From Gammaproteobacteria bacterium (GTDB taxonomy: Bacteria; Pseudomonadota; Gammaproteobacteria; SZUA-229): 15,750 nt of DNA. Location: assembly GCA_026197015.1 (NCBI GenBank), contig JAPHRB010000058.1, forward strand, positions 1 through 15,750, given 5' to 3'. Shown piece after piece: positions 1 through 7,324 of this stretch (position 1 is its first letter; each line of letters opens with the position of its first letter). Under the pieces are notes generated by a model that was not told where the DNA came from, did not search any database, and saw only the letters and a list, made by a program, of their open reading frames with translations. The position numbers were made by a program, and so were the translations under genes.

Positions 1-405
1 ATCGTTGTCTGGGGGCCCAAATGCCCGGCCTGCACAGAAGAAATGCCTTCTATTCAGGGTTTATATGATGATAGAGCGACAACTAATATCAATGTATTAG
101 GCCTCGCAGTTGATTTTCCTAGCTTCTCTTATGCAAAACTAAAACAGGTTCAGCAATTTGAAGACGATTACTTTATTAGCTTTCCTAATTTATTAATCAG
201 CTCAAGAATATTCTATGAATTTGGCCTCGGGGCGCTTCAGGGCACACCAACCATTATACTTGTTGATCCGCAAGGTACGGTATCTGCAAAACAACTCGGT
301 GGCGTACCCAGGGATATGATTGAGAAATATATAGCCAAACAACAGGCTAAATCTAATTTACTCAGTAACAGTGCAATAAAACACAGCAAGGACGACTCAC
401 TGTAA
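1..405 (+). CDS. Thioredoxin/TlpA-like thiol-disulfide protein, 5' end outside window
   Basis: The reading frame is open from base 1, before the first ATG at 43, so the gene starts left of the window and the visible part is 134 codons plus a stop. The first residues read IVVWGPKCPACTEEMPSIQG. The CPAC active site preceded by W-G-P-K is the thioredoxin fold redox motif in the form usual for TlpA/ResA-like proteins. About 75 residues later GTPTIILVDPQG supplies the cis-proline (T-P) that packs against the active site in this fold. TlpA-like proteins normally sit in the periplasm and reduce or oxidise cysteine pairs of client proteins; the N-terminal signal or anchor would be in the missing part. 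The last 25 residues are polar, lysine- and serine-rich and probably unstructured. The next gene follows after 43 bases on the same strand, so co-transcription is likely. Fold assignment is strong; the client is unknown. Confidence 0.85.
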   Translation: MVVWGPKCPACTEEMPSIQGLYDDRATTNINVLGLAVDFPSFSYAKLKQVQQFEDDYFISFPNLLISSRIFYEFGLGALQGTPTIILVDPQGTVSAKQLGGVPRDMIEKYIAKQQAKSNLLSNSAIKHSKDDSL

Positions 406-448
406 CGTATAATCTGACATACCTTCCAATAAGAGATGGATAACAGAT

Positions 449-2020
449 ATGTCAGATAAACCTACAATGGGTGTAGAAGTAAATATACGTTCTAAATCTT
501 CTAATTCAGATACCGCTAAATTAAGCACCCCTAAATCAAACGCCTCCGAGACTCAGGCCGATAGTCCATTTTGTATGACCATAATGGGGGATTTCAGCGG
601 CAGCTTAAATCATAATGAGTCTATTGCTGGTATACAGCCAAAAGCTCGCCTTATTGAAATTGACCGTGATAATTTTGAAGACGTCATGGCCAGTTTTAAA
701 ATTAACTTAAGTTTGAAATTATCAGACAGTGAAAATATTCATGTAGAAATTAATGAACTCGATGATTTTCACCCGGATGAGTTATATGACAAACTGGAAT
801 CATTTAGCAAACTAAGAAGTTTGCATCGACGATTAAAAAGCAAATCGAGTTTTTCTGAAGCGGCATCTGAAATACAAAACTGGTTACCCGAAAATCATAT
901 CACAAAAAACAGCAGCTCCGCTCAGCCAGAAACCAGTGAAAACCTGCAGGCTGAAATACCAACCGATAATCTACTAGACAGTATTCTCAGCTCACAGCAA
1001 TCTCAGTCAGCAGACAAAACAGCTAGCGAAGCAACACATATAGACAAGTTAATTAAAAGCATTGTAGCGCCTTACGTTGAAGCCGCTACTGACCCTCGAC
1101 AAAAAGAAATGTTAGCTATGGTTGATATTGCGACTGAATCACATATGCGCGATGTTTTACACCATGCTGATTTTCAGGCAATGGAAGCAATATGGCAATC
1201 GGTGTATTTTTTAATTAAACGAATTGAAACCGGTAGCCGGTTAAAAATATTATTACTCGATATAACTAAACAGGAACTACAGCAAGATCTGGCAGTAGAT
1301 GATATTACAACATCATCATTATATAAACTATTCTGTGACCCGTCTGAAGGTGACAGACCCTGGAGTTTATTACTTGGTAACTACAGCTTTAACGATAATA
1401 TTGATGACATATTATCACTGGCGAGTATTGGTGAAATTGCCAAACAGGCAAATGCCCCCTTTATTGCGGCTGCTCATGAAACGTTAACCGGTTGTGAAGC
1501 CTTATCTAAAACACCGGATTATGAAGACTGGAATCACACTGTAACTGAAGGAGTAAGTAAAGCCTGGTTAATGTTAAGGCAATCACCGGTTGCCAGGTAT
1601 ATTGGTCTGGCACTGCCGCGCTTTTTACTCAGACTGCCCTACGGTAAAAAGAGCAAACCAATAGATGCTTTTTCATTTGAAGAAATAAAAGATAAGCATA
1701 ATCATGAAAGTTATTTATGGGGTAATCCTGCATTTATAAAAGCAGAATGCATGGCCAGAAACTTTAATGACAATGGCTGGAATATGCAGATAAACGAGAT
1801 ATTTCAAACAGATAATTTACCTGTACATTATTACGATGATGAGGGTGAAACCGTTAATAAACCATTAGCCGAAATTATGCTCACAGAAAAAGGCGGTGAA
1901 ATCATGAGCGAGAATGGTTTAATGCCCTTATGGTCAGTTAGAAATATGGATTGCATTCGTTCAAGTGATTACCGCTCAATAGCAGAGAATGCAGAAACAA
2001 TTAGTGGTCGCTGGAAATAA
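449..2020 (+). CDS. Fused TssB-TssC-like type VI secretion sheath protein, TssC part shortened
   Basis: This 523-residue protein has two regions that are normally separate proteins. Residues about 40-135 match TssB/VipA, the small sheath subunit: MGDFSG near 46, the hallmark IEIDRDNFEDVM at 69-80, then LDDFHPDELYDKL and a charged helix. A serine/glutamine-rich linker covers about 145-195. Residues about 195-515 match TssC/VipB, the large subunit: DVLHHADFQAMEAIW near 235-247 corresponds to the conserved HHxxFQxLEAxWRGL helix, SYLWGN lies near 420, and LPVHYYDDEGE with the following segment resembles the late TssC region. TssB (about 165) plus TssC (about 490) would give about 650 residues. 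Here the protein stops after the LMPLWSVRNMDCI segment, so the C-terminal TssC strands that interlock sheath subunits appear absent. The ATG at 449 has a purine-rich site (aagagatgga) 8 bases upstream. Neighbours are a thioredoxin-like gene and a small exported protein. It could be a divergent sheath, a regulator or a decoy; contraction is unproven. Confidence 0.75.
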   Translation: MSDKPTMGVEVNIRSKSSNSDTAKLSTPKSNASETQADSPFCMTIMGDFSGSLNHNESIAGIQPKARLIEIDRDNFEDVMASFKINLSLKLSDSENIHVEINELDDFHPDELYDKLESFSKLRSLHRRLKSKSSFSEAASEIQNWLPENHITKNSSSAQPETSENLQAEIPTDNLLDSILSSQQSQSADKTASEATHIDKLIKSIVAPYVEAATDPRQKEMLAMVDIATESHMRDVLHHADFQAMEAIWQSVYFLIKRIETGSRLKILLLDITKQELQQDLAVDDITTSSLYKLFCDPSEGDRPWSLLLGNYSFNDNIDDILSLASIGEIAKQANAPFIAAAHETLTGCEALSKTPDYEDWNHTVTEGVSKAWLMLRQSPVARYIGLALPRFLLRLPYGKKSKPIDAFSFEEIKDKHNHESYLWGNPAFIKAECMARNFNDNGWNMQINEIFQTDNLPVHYYDDEGETVNKPLAEIMLTEKGGEIMSENGLMPLWSVRNMDCIRSSDYRSIAENAETISGRWK

Positions 2021-2043
2021 AGCTATTGATTAGAGGACAAAAA

Positions 2044-2502
2044 ATGTCTCGTGGAATTCTAAGAACGACTATATTAATATTTATATTTATATTTTCGGGA
2101 AAAGCGTTTGCAGATGACGATCTTTTTTTTGAAAAATTAATCAGTAATAACGTAAACGAGACTGAGTATTCAGCTCTGATAAAAACGGTATCGGTTGAGC
2201 CCGTAGCCGACATTAGAAGCGGTTCTGGCTCTATAGGTTATATTTCATATAAGTTTATAGCAGAAGTAGAGAAGGTATTTAAAGGTTTATTAAATAGACA
2301 GATTGAATATTACGTAACTTACGAAGCGGGCATAAAACCAATTATTAGCAAGCAGTCTCAAATTATTAGTTTATGTTTATCACATGATAAAAAACTTTAT
2401 GTACCTGATAATGGATATCGCATTGATGCGACTGATAAATTTATTACTATTGCTGAAGAAGCGGCTAGTAAATCAACCGACAACAAAAAAACTTGCCAGT
2501 AA
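2044..2502 (+). CDS. Small exported protein, unrecognised family
   Basis: The protein has 152 residues with a clear Sec signal peptide: a basic start (MSRGILR), a hydrophobic core rich in Ile and Phe, and a likely cut after AFA at residue 23, giving an acidic mature N terminus (DDD). I chose the ATG at 2044 because AGAGGA at 2032-2037 sits 6 bases upstream; a TTG at 2026 in the same frame would add six polar residues before the signal and has no good ribosome site. The mature part has an alternating pattern with YKFIAEVEKVFKG followed by IEYYVTYEAG, reminiscent of small beta-barrel (NTR-like) secreted domains, but I cannot assign a family. There are two cysteines, one in SLCLSH and one next to the C terminus. 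It starts 23 bases after the TssB-TssC-like gene and is probably in the same transcript. It ends 9 bases from the convergent permease gene. Function unknown. Confidence 0.75.
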   Translation: MSRGILRTTILIFIFIFSGKAFADDDLFFEKLISNNVNETEYSALIKTVSVEPVADIRSGSGSIGYISYKFIAEVEKVFKGLLNRQIEYYVTYEAGIKPIISKQSQIISLCLSHDKKLYVPDNGYRIDATDKFITIAEEAASKSTDNKKTCQ

Positions 2503-2511
2503 TATAACTAC

Positions 2512-3810
2512 TCAGGTTTTACCTTTCCAGGGCACCAGTTTCTTTTCAGCCATACGCATTAAGACATCAATGCCGTAACCAATAATACCAATTAATATAA
2601 TACCCATAATTACTACATCGGTTTGCTGAAATTTTGATGCCGAAATAATCATTTTACCGGCACCTTTTTCAGCCGCGACAAGTTCAGCTGCAACCACGGT
2701 TCCCCAACAGACACCCATCGCTACTCGTGCTCCGGTAAATATATCGGGTAATGAATTGGGTATAATGACATGTAACAAAACCTGAAATCGGGATGCCCCA
2801 AGTGAATAAGCCGCATGCACTTTAGAAATATTTACACCTGAGACACCAGCCCGAGCCGCAATAGTCATAATCCACAAGGCCGCCAGAAACAAAAGACTTA
2901 TTTTTCCGGTCTCCCAGATGCCAAACCAGATAATAATTAATGGTATCAACGCCAGCGGGGGTATAGGTCGCATGAATTCAACAATGGGATCGAACCAACC
3001 ACGAAACCAGCCATTTAAACCCATTGCATAACCCAGTGGTATGCCGACAAGACTACCCAATAAAAACCCGGCTAAAACACGCAATAAAGACCAGCCAATA
3101 TTTTCAGTCAGGCTAATGTTCTGATAACCATGTTGACTTATTTCTATTAATCTTGAAACAACATTTTCAGGTGCAGGCAGCCAGATAGGCTCCATTTGCC
3201 AACCCTTGTCCGGCACAAAGCTCAAACTGCCTTTGCTCGTTATACTTACCACACCATTGTTTACCCTAACCGGTTGCGTTTCTGTAATAAGCTTTTTATT
3301 AACTTCGACAATACGATAATTTTTATCTTTTCCGCCTTCATCATTTTTTTTCACTCTAACTAAAGCACTGCGCCACGCCGTAACTTTTAATGCGTCATCC
3401 TTAGCAAAGCCCGTATTATTGAGACTCTCCTGCTGACTGATGTCCGGTTTTTTAAATGTTTCATCTCTGCGACCTACACGAACATACACCGTGGCCTGGT
3501 CTACTTTATTTTCAGCGTTTATCGCATTATATGTAAATGAGGTTTCACCGGTGAATGGCCCGGGCACATGAAGAGGAATTAAATTTGAACCGGTAAATGC
3601 AGCCCAGATTACAAACAGGGTAATAATAGATAAAATTGAAGCGACCCGGTTTGGTTTTACCGCGCTTTCATCACCAAAGGTAACTGTTTTTCTTTCATTA
3701 TAATCATGTCTTTTTCTTCTGCTAATCAGGTCGCCAATATTTCTGAATATAAACTGATAGAATATATAGGCAAAAATAAACAGCAGAATATAAAGGGTAA
3801 GAATTAACAT
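2512..3810 (-). CDS. tauC: TauC/SsuC-like ABC permease with a large inserted external domain
   Basis: This is the membrane subunit of a taurine/sulfonate-type ABC importer. The C-terminal half (about 225-430) is typical TauC: a WLPAPENVV segment, a permease core starting at SLLRVLAGFLLGS, RPIPPLALIPLIIIWFGI, and the EAA-like coupling loop AYSLGASRFQVLLHVIIP near residues 331-350 that docks on the ATPase, ending with VPWKG. TauC relatives have about 270-290 residues; this one has 432. The excess is an extra N-terminal membrane helix (residues 3-22), a basic cytoplasmic stretch (RRKRHDYNERK), then between the helix at about 57-75 and WLPAPENVV a soluble segment of about 140 residues rich in charged residues and beta pattern. 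By position that segment should lie on the outer face. The gene begins 3 bases after the ATPase stop, so translation is probably coupled. Family is certain; taurine itself as substrate is inferred. Confidence 0.85.
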   Translation of the reverse strand: MLILTLYILLFIFAYIFYQFIFRNIGDLISRRKRHDYNERKTVTFGDESAVKPNRVASILSIITLFVIWAAFTGSNLIPLHVPGPFTGETSFTYNAINAENKVDQATVYVRVGRRDETFKKPDISQQESLNNTGFAKDDALKVTAWRSALVRVKKNDEGGKDKNYRIVEVNKKLITETQPVRVNNGVVSITSKGSLSFVPDKGWQMEPIWLPAPENVVSRLIEISQHGYQNISLTENIGWSLLRVLAGFLLGSLVGIPLGYAMGLNGWFRGWFDPIVEFMRPIPPLALIPLIIIWFGIWETGKISLLFLAALWIMTIAARAGVSGVNISKVHAAYSLGASRFQVLLHVIIPNSLPDIFTGARVAMGVCWGTVVAAELVAAEKGAGKMIISASKFQQTDVVIMGIILIGIIGYGIDVLMRMAEKKLVPWKGKT

Positions 3811-3813
3811 GAC

Positions 3814-4626
3814 TTATTCCTTAAGCCCCATAATATCTTCTTCCATATCCCAGATCATTGTTAAAATTTCTTCTCGTTTATCTACAAAGTCATGACGTTT
3901 TTTAATGTCACGTAAATTGTCATCATTATCAGAACTGACACAGTCGGCAAAGGGTAGTTTATATTCTTTATGAATATGCCCGGGCCTGGGCGCCATAACT
4001 AATAACCGTTCGCCAAGAAGCAGAGCTTCTTCAACGGAATGGGTAATAAGAATAATAGTTTTACCGGTTTCTTTCCAGAGTTTGAGAATTAGACTCTGCA
4101 TTTTTTCACGGGTTAACGCATCGAGTGCACCTAATGGCTCATCCATTAAAATGACATCAGGGTCATTAGCAAGACAACGTGCAAGTGCTACACGTTGCTG
4201 CATTCCACCAGATAGTTCATAGACGTTTTTATCTCCGAAACCATGCAAACCAACAATTTCTAGAAGTTCATTAACTCTGTTATCTGACTGTGAGCGTGAA
4301 ACACCTTTCATAGATGGGCCAAAAGCAATATTTTTACGTACACTCATCCACTCAAATAAAGCACCCTGCTGAAAGACCATGCCTCGCTCTGCACCCGGCC
4401 CCTTTACTAACTGATTATTAAGCTTAACTTCTCCAGAGCCTGGATAAAGAAACCCAGCAAGAATATTAAGCAAGGTCGTTTTACCGCAGCCAGAAGGCCC
4501 GAGAATAGAAATCAACTCTCCTTTCTTAATATCAAGAGAGATATTTTTTAATGCATCAACAGTACTGCCATCCGGTAAATCGAATGTCATTGAAAGATTG
4601 TTTAAAAGTAAACTTGAGTCACTCAA
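3814..4626 (-). CDS. tauB: TauB/SsuB-like ABC transporter ATPase
   Basis: This nucleotide-binding subunit powers the importer encoded by the adjacent genes. All ATPase motifs are present: Walker A GPSGCGKT at 43-50, Q-loop VFQQG at 84-88, signature LSGGMQQR at 138-145, Walker B VILMDEP at 158-164, D-loop GALD at 165-168 and switch histidine ILITH at 191-195. The 270-residue length is close to the taurine/nitrate/sulfonate ATPase family (about 255), with a slightly long acidic C-terminal tail (WDMEEDIMGL). No ATG suits the start: the only conventional choice is TTG at 4626, or one of two ATT codons just upstream, because Met13 (SMTFDL) already lies inside the first beta strand. The region upstream is A/T-rich without a strong ribosome site, so the start may depend on translation of the binding-protein gene that ends 22 bases earlier. 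The protein should lie on the cytoplasmic face, bound to the permease. Confidence 0.9.
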   Translation of the reverse strand: MSDSSLLLNNLSMTFDLPDGSTVDALKNISLDIKKGELISILGPSGCGKTTLLNILAGFLYPGSGEVKLNNQLVKGPGAERGMVFQQGALFEWMSVRKNIAFGPSMKGVSRSQSDNRVNELLEIVGLHGFGDKNVYELSGGMQQRVALARCLANDPDVILMDEPLGALDALTREKMQSLILKLWKETGKTIILITHSVEEALLLGERLLVMAPRPGHIHKEYKLPFADCVSSDNDDNLRDIKKRHDFVDKREEILTMIWDMEEDIMGLKE

Positions 4627-4648
4627 AATAATAAATCTATTAAATTAT

Positions 4649-5659
4649 TTACAGCTTTGCAGCGGCCTGAAGATAACTCGCATCAACCGCCTCATTATAA
4701 TTATCGCGGGCTTTTGGTATAACGCCCTGCTTAACAAAAAAGTCAGCCACTTCTTTTAGAAACTTCTGCGTTCCACCGCCTAACCATTTATCACTGAGCT
4801 GTTCATTTATATCTGGAAATTTGAATCCTGACATAGTTTCTTTAGTTGTTTTTATTTTCATACCCGACGCAGTGGCAATCACAGCCAACATTTCACCAGT
4901 ATCCTTATTATCAAATCTGGCGTTCATATCTGCTGTTACTTTTAGAAATTTCGAGAGTAACTCATCGTTTTCCTGTGCCCACTCTGCAGAAACCGTTGTC
5001 GCATCAAAAACCTGTATGCCCAGCCTTTCTTTTTCTGCTCCATTCATTAATACATTGCCGTGTTCTTTCATTCTGCTTAATGCACCACCCCAGCCACATA
5101 CCATATCAAGATTGCCATTTGCAAAAGCAGCAGCACTGTCAGAGGGCGCCATATCTACAATTTTCATAGTGGCTGTATTCACTCCGAAATGTTGCATCTG
5201 TTTTAAAAAACCATAATGTGCGGCTGTGCCTATTGGTATAGCCACCTTTTTACCCTCTAGCTCTTGAACGTTATCCTGATCTATCTCAAGGCTTGAACGC
5301 ACAACACAGTTATCATTTTCTGCATAAGACACCGCCACATCAACAACCTGAAGATCCTGCCCAGCTGATGCAGCAATCACAAAAGGAGGTATTCCGTGGG
5401 AGAAAGAAATATGCACATCTCCAGAAGCCATAGCCGCAGACATAGCCGTGCCCGAATCAAATGACACCCATTTTACATTAACGCCCAGGGTATCATCATA
5501 GATTTTTTTAACTTGCGCAAACTGGCTTGGGGTTGGCCACTCCAGGAAATAAGCAACTGTTATATCTTCAGCATAACAAACCGAGGTATTACTTATTGCA
5601 GTAATACTTAATAGTGACGCTAGATAAATTTTGCTTAACTGCGCTTTAATTATTTTCAT
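4649..5659 (-). CDS. tauA: TauA-like periplasmic sulfonate-binding protein
   Basis: This 336-residue protein is the ligand-binding subunit of the importer. It has a signal peptide (MKIIKAQLSKIYLASLL...) with a likely cut after CYA at residue 30. The mature start DITVAYFLEWPTPSQFAQV parallels the TauA beginning, as do FDSGTAMSAAMASGDVHIS, the GTAAHYGFLKQMQHFGV segment, MAPSDSAAAFANGNLDMVCGWGGAL and a C-terminal PKARDNYNEAVDASY. These are family landmarks of taurine, nitrate and aliphatic sulfonate binding proteins. The variant EWPTPSQFAQ near the mature N terminus differs from E. coli TauA, so the preferred ligand may not be taurine. The upstream purine run GAGACAAGAGA directly precedes the ATG at 5659. 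It is first in the order binding protein, ATPase, permease, and lies 87 bases after the exporter gene. That gap is large enough to hold its own promoter. Confidence 0.88.
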   Translation of the reverse strand: MKIIKAQLSKIYLASLLSITAISNTSVCYAEDITVAYFLEWPTPSQFAQVKKIYDDTLGVNVKWVSFDSGTAMSAAMASGDVHISFSHGIPPFVIAASAGQDLQVVDVAVSYAENDNCVVRSSLEIDQDNVQELEGKKVAIPIGTAAHYGFLKQMQHFGVNTATMKIVDMAPSDSAAAFANGNLDMVCGWGGALSRMKEHGNVLMNGAEKERLGIQVFDATTVSAEWAQENDELLSKFLKVTADMNARFDNKDTGEMLAVIATASGMKIKTTKETMSGFKFPDINEQLSDKWLGGGTQKFLKEVADFFVKQGVIPKARDNYNEAVDASYLQAAAKL

Positions 5660-5701
5660 TCTCTTGTCTCAAATTTTAAATTATTATTTGATTTTACATT
5701 A

Positions 5702-5707
5702 ATTATA
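5702..5707 (-). promoter_or_regulatory. Possible -10 element before the tauA-like gene
   Basis: Read on the - strand this is TATAAT, a consensus -10 hexamer, 42 bases upstream of the tauA-like start and inside the only spacer of notable size (87 bases) between the exporter and the importer genes. I see no convincing -35 hexamer at 16-18 bases, so an activator would be needed. In an A/T-rich spacer such a match can occur by chance. Confidence 0.3.
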
Positions 5708-5746
5708 AACAGGAATCAGCCTAACCCCTGCAGCATTAACACTAAA

Positions 5747-6943
5747 TCATGTTTTAGAGGATCTCAATGTTACAGCCCAGAACAGTAGTGAAATACCCAG
5801 TAAAACCATCTGTAATAAAGCAAAACCGGACACACTTTGAGTTATTACCGGTAACATTAACCCTGCTACCAGGCCTGACATCATAATTTGCATAAAACTC
5901 TGTACAGCTGATGCCGCACCTTTATTATCTGGAAAACAGTCCAGGGCCAGAACACCTAACCCTGGCATTGATAAAGCCATGCCAAATGCATATATCACTA
6001 TAGGTAGAATTACCCAGAAAATATCAATTTCATAATAATTAGCCTGTAACATATTAATAGACATAGCCACGATCATAAACACAAATGCCATATTTACTAT
6101 TTTTATAGTTGACCAGGATTTAATCAATTTGCCCGCTAGAAAAGACCCGCTGATAACTCCCACTGTAATGGGTAAAAATAATAACCAGAAGTGTGTACTA
6201 CTCAGAGATAACAAATCAAATATAATAGTAGGTGCACCTGCAATATATACAAACAGTCCGCCAAATGAAAAACTCAATGCCGTCACTATTGATAAAAATC
6301 TAATGTGTAATAAAGTTTTTGCATAAACACGAATGACATGAAAAGGATGAAATGACTGTTGATCTGATGTTTCTAAAGATTCCTTAAGTGTCACACCTGA
6401 AAATAACAACATGCTTACACCATAAACACACAAAAAATAAAAGATACTACGCCATCCGTACAGCTCATGTAACCATCCGCCTATAATAGGCGCTATCGCC
6501 GGGGCCAGTGCAAACAACATCATTACATACGCCATTACACGTTGTGCATTATTACTATCATAGATGTCTCTTACCATGGCTCGCCCAGCGACCATGCCAC
6601 CGCTTGCGCCGACACCCTGCAAAACTCTAAACATTAAAAACTGGGAATAGTCTGTTGAGAAAGCACATCCTGTTGAAGCAACAGAATATAAAAATAGTGA
6701 GCCTATAATTATATATTTACGGCCTAAACGATCTGACAGCGGCCCCCAGAACAAACTAAAAATTGCTGTTGCCATTAAATAAAAGGCTATTGACTGAGAA
6801 AGCAGTGCCCGATTAACTGAAAAATCTGCCTCAATAGACTGAAATGATGGCAGGTAAGTATCAATAGTAAATGGACCAATCATCGAGACTAAAGCAACAA
6901 TGATAACCATTGATAACATATTACTGTTTTTAATATTTAACAT
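5747..6943 (-). CDS. Bcr/CflA-family MFS drug exporter
   Basis: This 398-residue inner-membrane protein has about 12 hydrophobic helices, the usual length for Bcr/CflA transporters, which use the proton gradient to expel bicyclomycin, sulfonamides, chloramphenicol or metabolites such as cysteine. Visible landmarks are PFTIDTYLPSF in helix 1, with the Asp/Tyr pair typical of DHA1 exporters; motif A WGPLSDRLGRK at about 66-76 in the loop after helix 2; RVLQGVGASGGMVAGRAMVRD in helix 4; and motif C-like ALAPAIAPIIGGWLHELYGW in helix 5. The start ATG at 6943 is 15 bases after the stop of the DUF4144-like gene, with only a weak ribosome site. The start could be Met9, but the N-terminal residues fit a short cytoplasmic leader. 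It lies between the DUF4144-like gene and the sulfonate importer on one strand. The natural substrate cannot be told from sequence; a sulfur metabolite is possible given the neighbours. Confidence 0.88.
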   Translation of the reverse strand: MLNIKNSNMLSMVIIVALVSMIGPFTIDTYLPSFQSIEADFSVNRALLSQSIAFYLMATAIFSLFWGPLSDRLGRKYIIIGSLFLYSVASTGCAFSTDYSQFLMFRVLQGVGASGGMVAGRAMVRDIYDSNNAQRVMAYVMMLFALAPAIAPIIGGWLHELYGWRSIFYFLCVYGVSMLLFSGVTLKESLETSDQQSFHPFHVIRVYAKTLLHIRFLSIVTALSFSFGGLFVYIAGAPTIIFDLLSLSSTHFWLLFLPITVGVISGSFLAGKLIKSWSTIKIVNMAFVFMIVAMSINMLQANYYEIDIFWVILPIVIYAFGMALSMPGLGVLALDCFPDNKGAASAVQSFMQIMMSGLVAGLMLPVITQSVSGFALLQMVLLGISLLFWAVTLRSSKT

Positions 6944-6958
6944 ATCGACACTGTTGTT

Positions 6959-7288
6959 TTAATCCAGTGACTCTACTATTTTATATGCCTCTTCAATAGT
7001 GGGCGCATATAATTTCGCAACACAGCAGGAACCACTTTGAGCAGCGTGTGCTTTTACCAGACCGAGTATTGATTTAAGATCAATAACAAGCCCACTAGCC
7101 CTGGGCCTCACAATACCCTCTACTTTATTAGTGATATCAAAAGCATAACCTGATGAGTCAATCAGATAATCTGCCTCATTATAATCAAAACTATTTAAAT
7201 CAGCATCATCATCCCATTGAGCCTGACCCCTGACGTGTATCAGCTCTGCATCATCAGAGTGTTTTATAACAGCAGGCCAGTTAATCAA
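6959..7288 (-). CDS. DUF4144-like protein of unknown function
   Basis: This is a 109-residue soluble protein without signal peptide or membrane segment. The opening MINWPAVIKHSDDAELIHV, the following acidic W-D-D-D-A-D-L region, the YLIDSSGYAFDI strand and a C-terminal helix ending APTIEEAYKIVESLD agree with what I remember of DUF4144 proteins from marine gammaproteobacteria. No function is known for that group. Two adjacent cysteines (SGSCCVAK) near residue 88 could bind a metal or form a redox site. The gene lies 36 bases after the patatin-like gene and 15 bases before the exporter gene, so it is most probably in the same transcript. Upstream of the ATG the - strand reads TTTAAAGGAAATGG, with AAAGGA as a good ribosome site 8 bases before the start. 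The family name is from memory and is the uncertain part; that it is a real gene is well supported. Confidence 0.7.
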   Translation of the reverse strand: MINWPAVIKHSDDAELIHVRGQAQWDDDADLNSFDYNEADYLIDSSGYAFDITNKVEGIVRPRASGLVIDLKSILGLVKAHAAQSGSCCVAKLYAPTIEEAYKIVESLD

Positions 7289-7324
7289 TCCATTTCCTTT
7301 AAATATATATTTAAACTATTAAAG

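Noticed and set aside
1..2502. A complete type VI secretion locus at the left edge
   Set aside because: Only the fused sheath-like gene is seen; no baseplate, tube, spike, membrane-complex or ClpV gene is in the window, so a secretion system cannot be claimed.
4821..5216. Two overlapping + strand open frames (131 and 107 codons) opposite the tauA-like gene
   Set aside because: They are antisense to a gene with clear family motifs, have no ribosome site, and their translations are rich in Ser, Pro, His and Cys, as typical for antisense shadows.
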